Below are positions 1 through 6,400 of a stretch of DNA of 13,510 bases, piece after piece. Source of the DNA: Candidatus Bathyarchaeota archaeon (GTDB taxonomy: Archaea > Asgardarchaeota > Lokiarchaeia > Sigyniarchaeales > Sigyniarchaeaceae); contig WJJB01000336.1 in assembly GCA_014729935.1 (NCBI GenBank), positions 1-13,510 of the forward strand, in the 5' to 3' direction. The translations under genes and the position numbers were made by a program. The notes under the pieces were generated by a model. The model was not told the DNA's origin. It searched no databases and saw only the letters and a program-made list of their open reading frames with translations. The stretch's first letter is position 1. The number at the start of each line of letters is the position of its first letter.

Positions 1-58
1 ATCTTCCTTTGCATTTCACCGGTGGAATCCCCGTTCTCCCCTGGTTTCTTGAATCGTG

Positions 59-1588
59 CTAATGTTGATGGGTATGCTCGCGATGATGCTGCCTTCCCTT
101 GATGTTTACCGGTTTCATAGATCCCAGTGCCCATCCCAGCACCTCGTTCAGCGATGGATGTATGACTTGGGATTCAGCGATGGGCATAATGGAACCGGCA
201 TCCGGGCAAGCACGCGAGGACACGAGTTGAGCCTTGCCAGATTGCTCATCCTGCAAGACGCACTCGAATCCTGAGTTCATGATATATGTCGCCTGTTGCA
301 CGAGTAAAGCGGCATTCGAGCCAATCACGTGTGCACCGAGTAACTTGCGAGATTTATCGATGACAAGTTTCACGAATCCCGCTAGCTCATCCTCCCGCTC
401 GTAACCCATTGCAAACCCTTTCGCCACCTCGCCATATCGTTTCTTTGCAACGTATATCTCGTGGCCAGCATCGATTGCTTCTTGCTCAGTCATGCCCACG
501 TGACCGATTTGCGGGTAAGTGAAGATCACCCAAGGTGTTGCCGTGTAGTCAATGGCGGTTTTTTCCCCGGGATTGAAAATGTTCCTGATGGCAATCTCTG
601 TTTCGTAATTCGCGGTATGCCTGAACTGATATTTACCATTTGCATCTCCCACGCACCAAATGCCGTCCCTTGTTGTCTCCATGTACCTGTTGGTGACGAT
701 CCACCCTCGTTCATCTGTCTCAATGCCTGTTTTACCTGGTTTTAGCCAATCCGAATTCGATCGACGCCCCGCGGCGATGAATATTTCATCGGCGATGATC
801 TCGGATCTCGATCCATCGTTCAGGTCCTCAACCACGAGTTTCTTTTCACTCCCGTGTTTTTCCGCAAGGATCGCCTTTTTATCAAGGTGCACGGTCATGT
901 ATTTCCTGAAGTGACGTTCCAGCAATGCACTTAGTTCCGGATCCTCCTGGGAAACAAGTCGTGGGAGCATTTCCACCACGTGCACCTTGGTACCAAAAGC
1001 AGAAAACAAGTGAGCGAATTCGGCGGCAATGATGCCCCCGCCAACGATAATGAGATTATTCCACGGTTCATCAGGGAATTTCTCACCGAAAAAGCTCCTG
1101 CTAGTCACGTATCCCACCTTATCAATTCCATCGATCGGCGGGATGGAAGTCCGCGCACCCGATGCAATCACTATCTTCTCGCCCTTGAATGGCGCTGTGA
1201 ATTCCATGGTCTTGTTGAGCTTCACCTTCATTTCCATGTCCCCGGTGAACTCGCCAATACCTTTGTACGCCGTGAGATTGGGTGCATTGCCGATTCCTTT
1301 TTCAATGTCCTTGCTCTCATCAATTTCTTGCCACATCCGCTCAGAGATGTGCTTCCAGTCAACCTTATCCAGCTTGAAATGCAATCCCACACGCTTGGCA
1401 TGCTCTGCTTCCCTGATCAAGTCTGCCGGATGGATGAGCACCTTTGAAGGAATGCACCCCCTGGTTAAGCAGGTGCCACCGAACTTTCCCTCCTCGACCA
1501 GGGCGACTTCCATACCCGCGTTGATTGCTTGGCTGGTAACGGTGAGACCAACACCCGAGCCGATAACTACCATGTCATATACCTTCAT
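59..1588 (-). CDS. Dihydrolipoamide dehydrogenase-type pyridine nucleotide-disulfide oxidoreductase
   Basis: This is a 509-residue FAD-dependent disulfide reductase of the lipoamide dehydrogenase/mycothione reductase class, which passes electrons between NAD(P)H, FAD and a redox-active disulfide. The N-terminal FAD-binding Rossmann motif is GSGVGL (residues 10-15), a GxGxG variant. The redox pair is C40/C45 in GGTCLTRGCIPSK. The NAD-binding motif GGGIIAAE lies at 183-190, and the acidic end of the next strand (VHVVE) suggests NAD(H) rather than NADP(H). The second FAD motif is VGDANG. The C-terminal dimerisation domain carries the catalytic His-Glu dyad as H477-P...E482. An unusual His-rich tail ends the protein (five His in the last nine residues). 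No E1/E2 dehydrogenase or lipoyl-protein gene lies beside it, so its physiological disulfide is unknown: lipoamide is possible, and a low-molecular-weight thiol is an alternative. The ATG at 1588 leaves a complete N-terminal motif. A TATA-like box lies about 55 nt upstream and only a weak ribosome site is visible. Family assignment is firm; the substrate is not. Confidence 0.93.
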   Translation of the reverse strand: MKVYDMVVIGSGVGLTVTSQAINAGMEVALVEEGKFGGTCLTRGCIPSKVLIHPADLIREAEHAKRVGLHFKLDKVDWKHISERMWQEIDESKDIEKGIGNAPNLTAYKGIGEFTGDMEMKVKLNKTMEFTAPFKGEKIVIASGARTSIPPIDGIDKVGYVTSRSFFGEKFPDEPWNNLIIVGGGIIAAEFAHLFSAFGTKVHVVEMLPRLVSQEDPELSALLERHFRKYMTVHLDKKAILAEKHGSEKKLVVEDLNDGSRSEIIADEIFIAAGRRSNSDWLKPGKTGIETDERGWIVTNRYMETTRDGIWCVGDANGKYQFRHTANYETEIAIRNIFNPGEKTAIDYTATPWVIFTYPQIGHVGMTEQEAIDAGHEIYVAKKRYGEVAKGFAMGYEREDELAGFVKLVIDKSRKLLGAHVIGSNAALLVQQATYIMNSGFECVLQDEQSGKAQLVSSRACPDAGSIMPIAESQVIHPSLNEVLGWALGSMKPVNIKGRQHHREHTHQH

Positions 1589-1640
1589 GTTCTATCGCCT
1601 TTTTCCAGGGAATGAATGGATGAATCGCTCCCCGCATCGC

Positions 1641-1660
1641 TAATATATCTTCTTCCTTTC
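1641..1660 (-). promoter_or_regulatory. Candidate archaeal promoter (BRE/TATA) of the lpd-like gene
   Basis: Read on the minus strand this is GAAAGGAAGAAGATATATTA: a purine-rich BRE-like stretch running into a TATATTA box. Transcription would be expected to start about 25 nt downstream, near 1617, giving a leader of about 28 nt before the ATG at 1588. It lies in the only gap between the lpd-like gene and the DUF166 gene. The assignment rests on sequence pattern and position only. Confidence 0.45.
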
Positions 1661-1735
1661 AAAGCAAGGCGATTGATGATCCATTGATTGATGGGTGGAA
1701 TGGATATCAGACTAGGATGTGGTGCCACGTTCGGA

Positions 1736-2554
1736 TTATCCCGTGACACCCGTTGCCCTGTGAAAGAGCCCCCTATCTACTTTTCCGATTTTCCCTTCGA
1801 TGGCATCGTGGACTGCTTCCCTGGCAAGGTATCCTGCCACGTGCAAGGGCGAGTCCCCCAGCATTGGATCGGTTTCCATGGATGCGGAGCATGGAAATGA
1901 ATGATGTGCCATGCTAATTTTCTCATCCAAGGATATCACTTCATCGAAGATCTTTTCCTCCCGTATCTGTTGAATGATGTAATACGCGGCACCACATGGT
2001 TGAGACCTGATCACGTGCCCGCTCTTGATCTTCCCGTTGCGGATCTCAAGATCGATTTCAGCCTTCCCCACCTTGAATCCGTCCATGAACTGCCTGATGA
2101 TATTCCTGGCATCATCATCCCTTGGTACGTCCAAGGTGCAAAAGGGTCGGGGAAAGGCATGCTGGATGCCGTGATCCTCAAGCTCGTCGGCAACCTGCCG
2201 CTCCAATCCACCAGGTACCCAATTCTTGTCCTCAACGGGAACGATGACCGACGCGATGTTGCTATGTCTCGCCAAGTCCGGTATCCCCGAGAGAAGGTCG
2301 GGATGTAACCCCACCGGGAGCAACACGTCCGCCTCATTCAATTTCCGTGGAAAAAAATTGGAAGGGTCGTCTATCATCAACGGAAGGTTTCCCGTGATTT
2401 CCCGAAATCCCCTAATGGCTCCCGCATGGCACCCGAATGGAATCCTGCAGTTATTGCACCCGGTGCCACATGCCTCGCAAAAGTGGATGTCATTGATCAA
2501 GTGTCCTGCCACCCGCTCGGCAAATTCGTCCTGGTACAGGATTTGAAGCTTCAT
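1736..2554 (-). CDS. DUF166 family protein with N-terminal cysteine cluster
   Basis: A 272-residue protein that I recognise as DUF166 (COG1810-like), found mainly in archaea. No biochemical function is assigned here. Family-like segments are visible in order: the cysteine cluster C26, C29, C33, C36 and C42 just after the first strand; LLPVGLHPDL (78-87); VIVPVEDKNWVPGGL (103-117); FPRPFC (134-139); RSQPCGAAYY (183-192); and HHSFPCSASM with the following GDSPLHVAGYLAREAV (217-248). The closely spaced cysteines, with C139, C187 and C222, suggest metal or Fe-S binding (inference). No membrane segment or signal peptide is seen, so it is probably cytosolic. The start at 2554 is supported by a nine-base Shine-Dalgarno (AGGTGATCC) placed one base before the ATG. 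The gaps to both neighbours are over 100 nt, so it is probably a separate transcription unit. Family recognition is fairly secure from the motif string; the reaction is not known from this sequence. Confidence 0.75.
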   Translation of the reverse strand: MKLQILYQDEFAERVAGHLINDIHFCEACGTGCNNCRIPFGCHAGAIRGFREITGNLPLMIDDPSNFFPRKLNEADVLLPVGLHPDLLSGIPDLARHSNIASVIVPVEDKNWVPGGLERQVADELEDHGIQHAFPRPFCTLDVPRDDDARNIIRQFMDGFKVGKAEIDLEIRNGKIKSGHVIRSQPCGAAYYIIQQIREEKIFDEVISLDEKISMAHHSFPCSASMETDPMLGDSPLHVAGYLAREAVHDAIEGKIGKVDRGLFHRATGVTG

Positions 2555-2555
2555 G

Positions 2556-2564
2556 GGATCACCT
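2556..2564 (-). promoter_or_regulatory. Strong Shine-Dalgarno of the DUF166 gene
   Basis: The minus strand reads AGGTGATCC immediately before C-ATG. This is nine bases complementary to the usual archaeal 16S rRNA 3' end and fixes the start codon at 2554. Confidence 0.65.
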
Positions 2565-2669
2565 TGGTCTTTGCATTACCTGAAAGGTTTTTACGGTGTC
2601 ATGGTGGATCGGGTTGAAAAATTTAGGCATTTACCCGTGAAGGTTTTGGAGGTGGAAAAAGAAATGAAT

Positions 2670-2701
2670 GGGAAAAGAAACCACTAAAAGAGCACGGTGG
2701 T
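2670..2701 (-). terminator. Possible terminator of the beta-propeller gene
   Basis: Just after the stop codon of the beta-propeller gene, the minus strand has ACCAC (2701-2697) and GTGGT (2684-2680) as a 5-bp stem with a 12-nt loop. A pyrimidine run TTTCTTTTCCC follows, and more T-rich sequence lies down to about 2653. Archaeal termination depends mainly on T-rich tracts, which this region offers. The stem is short, so confidence is modest. Confidence 0.35.
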
Positions 2702-2706
2702 GGTCA

Positions 2707-4497
2707 TTAACGTGTTGGATCCTTCTTTTTCATCCGGAGATGATTTGCAATTAGTATTGTAATTGCAGCGACCGCCACGCCCGTCAATAGCTGGTTGGTT
2801 GGGATTCCTGGAATTGCAGGATTCTTCACCACGGTCTTGACGAAGGTGAAGGGAACACCGCAATGTCCAAAGGTATCGTTGAATTCCACCGTGAATTGCC
2901 ACGTTCCCAACCCCAAGTCCGTGATTCTCTCGGTGATGGTGGTATCGTTTGACCACGCTGTCCATTCCTTGGAGTAGGAGCTGTTCGAAGTGATCTGGAA
3001 ATGCCCGCTCTTGTACTCATCAAGTAACTTGAAGGATAGGGTAATACCCTCCTTGCGCGTGAAAGTATCCGCCGTGGGGATTATTTCGGAAGTGGGTGCT
3101 GTCTCGTCAATGATAATTTTGTATATCATATCCACGCCATGTTCCGTGAGCAGCAAGTGCTCGCCGTTGAATTTCAAGCCAAATTCGCCATTTCCAGTTG
3201 GTACGTCCAGTTCCAAACCGGTTTGCTGGAAGTTGCTGGGATCTAGCTGGAAAATCTTATCCGCGTTGAAGGCGGTAGCCCAGAATACATCAGATATCGT
3301 GTCATGAGTGATGCCCATGTAATTTGCCTCCACCGGGTATGTTGCCAAGATGGAGCAGTCCACGGGATCAAGCTCGGTGATCGTGTTGGAACCGATGTGA
3401 ACCGAGCCCCACAAGCGCGACCCGTCGTAATCCAGGGAATAATACCTATAGGCTGACGAGAAATTTTCCATGTACATGCCGTCCCTGGTATATTTGTGAA
3501 TGGTGTACGGGGCATTATATTGCCCTATGTACAAGTAATCATCGACTAACGCGAGACCATATATCTCGAAGGGAACGCTGAAGTTAGATTCCTGCTCGAA
3601 TGTTCCATCATGCAACACGTACACCCGGTAATTTGAAGCCGTGTTGTCACCAATGAAAACATGCGTGTCATTGCGAGCTATATCAGAAGGAAGTGAATTT
3701 GGCGATGAATATTGGGTCCATACCGCTCCCAAATCTTTCGGGATCGGTAACACGTGCAACCTGTCACCTCCCCATTCCGAGAAGAAGAAATGCGACCCGT
3801 TGGTAGCGAGGCCATACTCGCCAACAGTGTGCGGTGGATCGAATACTTCCCTGGTCCTCCCTGTTGCAGGATCAACCGCCCTTATGATATTATCATTATA
3901 GTCCGATCCCCAGATGAGCCCATCCCTCCACGTGATCCCGGAAAACGGGAAACCGGAACTATGATTAGCCACGACTGCACCCGTCGATGGATCAATACGT
4001 AATATGCGATGCGGGTTCCATTGACTCGCCCAGAGATGGCTACCGTCCCACGTTAATCCCTGCAAATAACCCGTGGTAATGGCTAGCTCGAATTCCGAGA
4101 TGAAAGTGCCATCAAAACCATACTTGGCTATGGTTCCATTGCCGGGTTCATCTTTCGATGCATACAAGTAGGTACCATCAGTAGTTAATCCTGCGGCAGT
4201 GAAGGTTATATTAATGGAACTTCCCACTGTTCTTGCGATCGGGTTCACCTGGTAAATTTTCGTCTCTCCCATTGAAATCACCCAAATGATCCCTGATGCA
4301 TGGGTGATATCGACCGGGTCGAACGGGAGAGGGAGGACATCCTCAACATCTCCCAAGACCGATGGTTGCATTCCCCCATTTCGGGTGTTCTCGAATGAAA
4401 ACTCCATATTGCCATGATAGCTGGGCGACATGAATGAAATCGCGCATGCGAATGCGATCGCCACCGGTATCATCATGGCTCTTGATTTGTTCTTCAT
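2707..4497 (-). CDS. Secreted, C-terminally anchored beta-propeller surface protein
   Basis: A 596-residue extracytoplasmic protein of unknown ligand. A signal peptide or N-terminal anchor is visible (basic MKNKSR, then a hydrophobic stretch at about 8-24). Residues about 60-462 form repeating beta-propeller blades of the NHL/YVTN-like kind: phrases such as GLTWDGSHLW (147-156), GITWRDGLIWG (187-197) and LDYDGSRLWG (355-364) alternate with DPSTG-like turns (169-173, 209-213). Residues about 466-557 look like an Ig/fibronectin-like beta-sandwich opening with DETAPTSEI. The end is IPGIP (562-566), a hydrophobic segment (about 568-586) and a basic tail (RMKKK), the layout of archaeal C-terminal sorting/anchoring signals or a simple TM anchor. 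About ten N-x-S/T sequons occur in the predicted exterior part (for example N96, N120, N178, N233), compatible with archaeal N-glycosylation. The start at 4497 has AAAGGGAG nine nt upstream and a TATA-like box farther up. Probably part of the cell envelope; a precise role cannot be read. Confidence 0.85.
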   Translation of the reverse strand: MKNKSRAMMIPVAIAFACAISFMSPSYHGNMEFSFENTRNGGMQPSVLGDVEDVLPLPFDPVDITHASGIIWVISMGETKIYQVNPIARTVGSSINITFTAAGLTTDGTYLYASKDEPGNGTIAKYGFDGTFISEFELAITTGYLQGLTWDGSHLWASQWNPHRILRIDPSTGAVVANHSSGFPFSGITWRDGLIWGSDYNDNIIRAVDPATGRTREVFDPPHTVGEYGLATNGSHFFFSEWGGDRLHVLPIPKDLGAVWTQYSSPNSLPSDIARNDTHVFIGDNTASNYRVYVLHDGTFEQESNFSVPFEIYGLALVDDYLYIGQYNAPYTIHKYTRDGMYMENFSSAYRYYSLDYDGSRLWGSVHIGSNTITELDPVDCSILATYPVEANYMGITHDTISDVFWATAFNADKIFQLDPSNFQQTGLELDVPTGNGEFGLKFNGEHLLLTEHGVDMIYKIIIDETAPTSEIIPTADTFTRKEGITLSFKLLDEYKSGHFQITSNSSYSKEWTAWSNDTTITERITDLGLGTWQFTVEFNDTFGHCGVPFTFVKTVVKNPAIPGIPTNQLLTGVAVAAITILIANHLRMKKKDPTR

Positions 4498-4506
4498 TGT
4501 TTGATT

Positions 4507-4514
4507 CTCCCTTT
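4507..4514 (-). promoter_or_regulatory. Shine-Dalgarno of the beta-propeller gene
   Basis: The minus strand reads AAAGGGAG nine nt before the ATG at 4497, a reasonable ribosome-binding site that supports this start and the signal peptide that follows. Confidence 0.5.
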
Positions 4515-4562
4515 TTCGTGACTATGGTATCTAATTACCGCGTTACGAGATTATCTTGGTCG

Positions 4563-4577
4563 TCTAGATATTTATGC
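4563..4577 (-). promoter_or_regulatory. Candidate TATA box of the beta-propeller gene
   Basis: The minus strand carries GCATAAATATCTAG. With the usual TATA-to-start distance, transcription would begin near 4540-4545, giving a leader of about 45 nt that contains the Shine-Dalgarno. The stretch 4498-4776 otherwise holds no convincing gene; a 54-codon minus-strand frame at its left end lacks a ribosome site. Confidence 0.4.
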
Positions 4578-4776
4578 ATGCACGTGATGAATGTCTCCAA
4601 GGTATTGGATCAAGATGATTGGAAACAGGAGCAAGGGATCGCAGGAAGCATATAGGCTAGCTCCGTGATGGGGATTGTATCATGATCGGGAGCTCTCCAG
4701 AAATCAAGCCGATAATGGATGACGTATACATGAGGATATTGCCCCTGAAAGGCCTTGCACTGCTCGATTCCCATGT

Positions 4777-5997
4777 TCATGGAACGATGGTGAATGGGAA
4801 TGTCACCTTCTTGCCCGCCTTGACCCCCGTCATGAATCCAAGTGCTGTGGACCCAAGGGAGTCCTTGAAAAGCGACACCTGCACGTGATACTTCCCCGGG
4901 TTGGCGTTCTTGGATATTTCGAGTGGCAATCCGAGGTCGAATTCATTTCCAGGGGAAATTTTTCCCTTTGCCTCGATCTCCCGCTTCGGCGTTCCTTCGA
5001 GCAGGAACTTCACCTGCCTGCAGGACGTGATTACTTTCATCTCCAAGGAAACGGCGGTCATGTTACCATTCCGAATGGCTGCGAAAAAAGTCACGTTGTC
5101 CTGCCCGGGGCGCACCATATTACTTGGTTTCATCATGCCCACGACCTCAACACCGAGAGTCGATACCGGCTTGACATGATTGCTTATTATGTCAAAAAGC
5201 TTCCCCGTGGCTTCTTGACTTACATGCTCAATGTTATTCTCAAGTATTTCCTTTCCTGCGTGTTCCATGATTTCAGTCACGGTGAAAGTGTCGGAACCGG
5301 TATCGAGCTCGCCCGAGAAGATGCCTTGCCGTTTCAATGACGCCAAGGTCCCCAAGATATCTTCCCGCGATGCACCCAAGTTCGATTCCAAGTACCGTAT
5401 ATTCAACCGGGGTGTTAACATGGCGTAATCAATGATTTTTTCCACCAAGTTATTTGCCCTCCCGAGATTCAGCTCCAAGGCTTGCCGTTCCGATGGATCA
5501 AGGACCATTCCCGTGGCGTGCCTTGGCTCGCTTTCAGCATGGAATAACTGATCGACCCGGCGCTTGATGGATCTGCAAGCTGCATTACGTTCTTCCTGGA
5601 TGCGAGCTTTACGCTTCTTGCGCGCCCGATCATTTATGCACCAGAAAACAAAAAAGGAAATGATAACACTCCATAAGGCACCCTGGAATCCATTAGATGA
5701 GATGGATGTATGGATGAATATCAATGGCAAGATCATTATAAATGGGAGGAAAATTATTCCACTTATCATCCACGCTTTCCTGTACATTTTTTCGCTTTCT
5801 TCTTCCTTAATTCTATTATATTCAAAGATCCGATCTACTTCATCTTTCATTTGTTCATAGACTTGCCGTTTTCGAACTGGAAGTCCTTTGTAGCACGTTC
5901 GGCACATTTTAATATTATCCGTCCCATAAAGTATCATCCTATTCTTGTACCTGTATTTTCTGTCGATCTCCTTTCCACAATACGTGCACTCGTACAT
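4777..5997 (-). CDS. Membrane protein: zinc-ribbon-like motif, TM hairpin, winged-helix-like and beta-sandwich-like regions
   Basis: I do not recognise this 406-residue protein as a named family. Visible parts in order: a probable zinc-binding module with CxxC pairs at C4/C7 and C32/C35; a charged, probably helical stretch (about 45-72); two hydrophobic membrane segments (about 74-96 and 105-121) joined by a short loop; a strongly basic helix (RARKKRKARIQEERN, 124-138); a likely winged helix or PCI-like module around 182-245 (ASREDILGTLASLKRQGIF followed by a small wing); and a C-terminal beta-rich region (about 283-405) resembling the Ig-like/CARDB-type sandwiches of prokaryotic proteins. 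By the positive-inside rule the N- and C-terminal domains are both probably cytoplasmic. The start at 5997 is fixed by the excellent ribosome site GGGAGGAGGT six nt upstream. It stands alone between gaps of about 280 and 400 nt. A membrane-tethered regulatory or adaptor role is conceivable but unproved. Confidence 0.85.
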   Translation of the reverse strand: MYECTYCGKEIDRKYRYKNRMILYGTDNIKMCRTCYKGLPVRKRQVYEQMKDEVDRIFEYNRIKEEESEKMYRKAWMISGIIFLPFIMILPLIFIHTSISSNGFQGALWSVIISFFVFWCINDRARKKRKARIQEERNAACRSIKRRVDQLFHAESEPRHATGMVLDPSERQALELNLGRANNLVEKIIDYAMLTPRLNIRYLESNLGASREDILGTLASLKRQGIFSGELDTGSDTFTVTEIMEHAGKEILENNIEHVSQEATGKLFDIISNHVKPVSTLGVEVVGMMKPSNMVRPGQDNVTFFAAIRNGNMTAVSLEMKVITSCRQVKFLLEGTPKREIEAKGKISPGNEFDLGLPLEISKNANPGKYHVQVSLFKDSLGSTALGFMTGVKAGKKVTFPFTIVP

Positions 5998-6003
5998 TAT
6001 TTT

Positions 6004-6013
6004 ACCTCCTCCC
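6004..6013 (-). promoter_or_regulatory. Very strong Shine-Dalgarno of the zinc-ribbon membrane protein gene
   Basis: The minus strand reads GGGAGGAGGT, six nt before the ATG at 5997. It decides the start and places the CxxC motif at residues 4-7. Confidence 0.7.
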
Positions 6014-6056
6014 TGATTACCTTATTTGGCGCTTGCTGAATGTTTTCATTTGCCGG

Positions 6057-6066
6057 CATAAAAATG
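6057..6066 (-). promoter_or_regulatory. Candidate TATA box of the zinc-ribbon membrane protein gene
   Basis: The minus strand has CATTTTTATG, close to the CTTTTTATGC found before the PUA gene. Transcription would begin near 6035 and leave a leader of about 38 nt containing the strong Shine-Dalgarno. Confidence 0.4.
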
Positions 6067-6263
6067 TAACTTCCGCTGGCTTCCATGTACCAGCGATGAA
6101 TGTGATTCCAAGATACTCCCGGCATCGCCTTCTTATGGATTCTTGTTCCTTGTAGCATCGTTTCTAATGGGACTGGTGCATGAAGTCCAGCCCATGCTCC
6201 GCGTGAAATGATAATGGTGGAACATGCACGGGGGAAGGAATTCGCGAACACGTTCATGGAATC

Positions 6264-6273
6264 AAATTTAAAT
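6264..6273. promoter_or_regulatory. Palindromic TATA-like element in the divergent region
   Basis: AAATTTAAAT contains the perfect palindrome ATTTAAAT and could act as a TATA box in either direction. On the plus strand it would serve apgM with a leader of about 100 nt; on the minus strand it would be an upstream promoter for the zinc-ribbon gene. No other good plus-strand TATA was seen for apgM. Confidence 0.3.
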
Positions 6274-6400
6274 AGCACGTCATGCAGGAAACAACGAGTT
6301 TCCATGCAATTAGGGATTATTCCCCCACGAATCGGGTAATTACATGACACATGGCGGACATGAGATGAATTCTGGAAAAAGGATGAAGGAAAAGCAAGGA

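Larger units (their letters stand above)
5998..6400. other. Divergent intergenic region between the zinc-ribbon membrane protein gene and apgM
   Basis: This gap of about 400 bp separates divergent genes. It contains the ribosome site of the minus-strand gene (6004-6013), a TATA-like TTTTTATG for the same gene (6057-6066), a palindromic A/T element (6264-6273) and the ribosome site of apgM. A minus-strand frame runs through it and ends at 5997-5999, its TAA overlapping the next ATG as TAATG. The most gene-like start would be the ATG at 6257 (86 codons, containing GVSWNHIHRWYMEASGSY). It has no Shine-Dalgarno and no recognisable domain, so I do not call it a gene, though the stop/start overlap leaves a small chance that it is one. 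Confidence 0.5.

Noticed and set aside
4610..4774. A 54-codon minus-strand frame from the ATG at 4774 (begins MGIEQCKAFQGQYPHVYV).
   Set aside because: It has no ribosome site, no recognisable motif, and starts in the sequence just after the stop of the zinc-ribbon gene. A frame of this length is expected by chance.
6344..6400. Upstream starts for apgM at 6344, 6365 and 6383.
   Set aside because: They add a Lys/Met-rich leader not seen in the family, and the ATG at 6401 gives the standard MKxxxVVLDG start with GAAGGA ten nt upstream.
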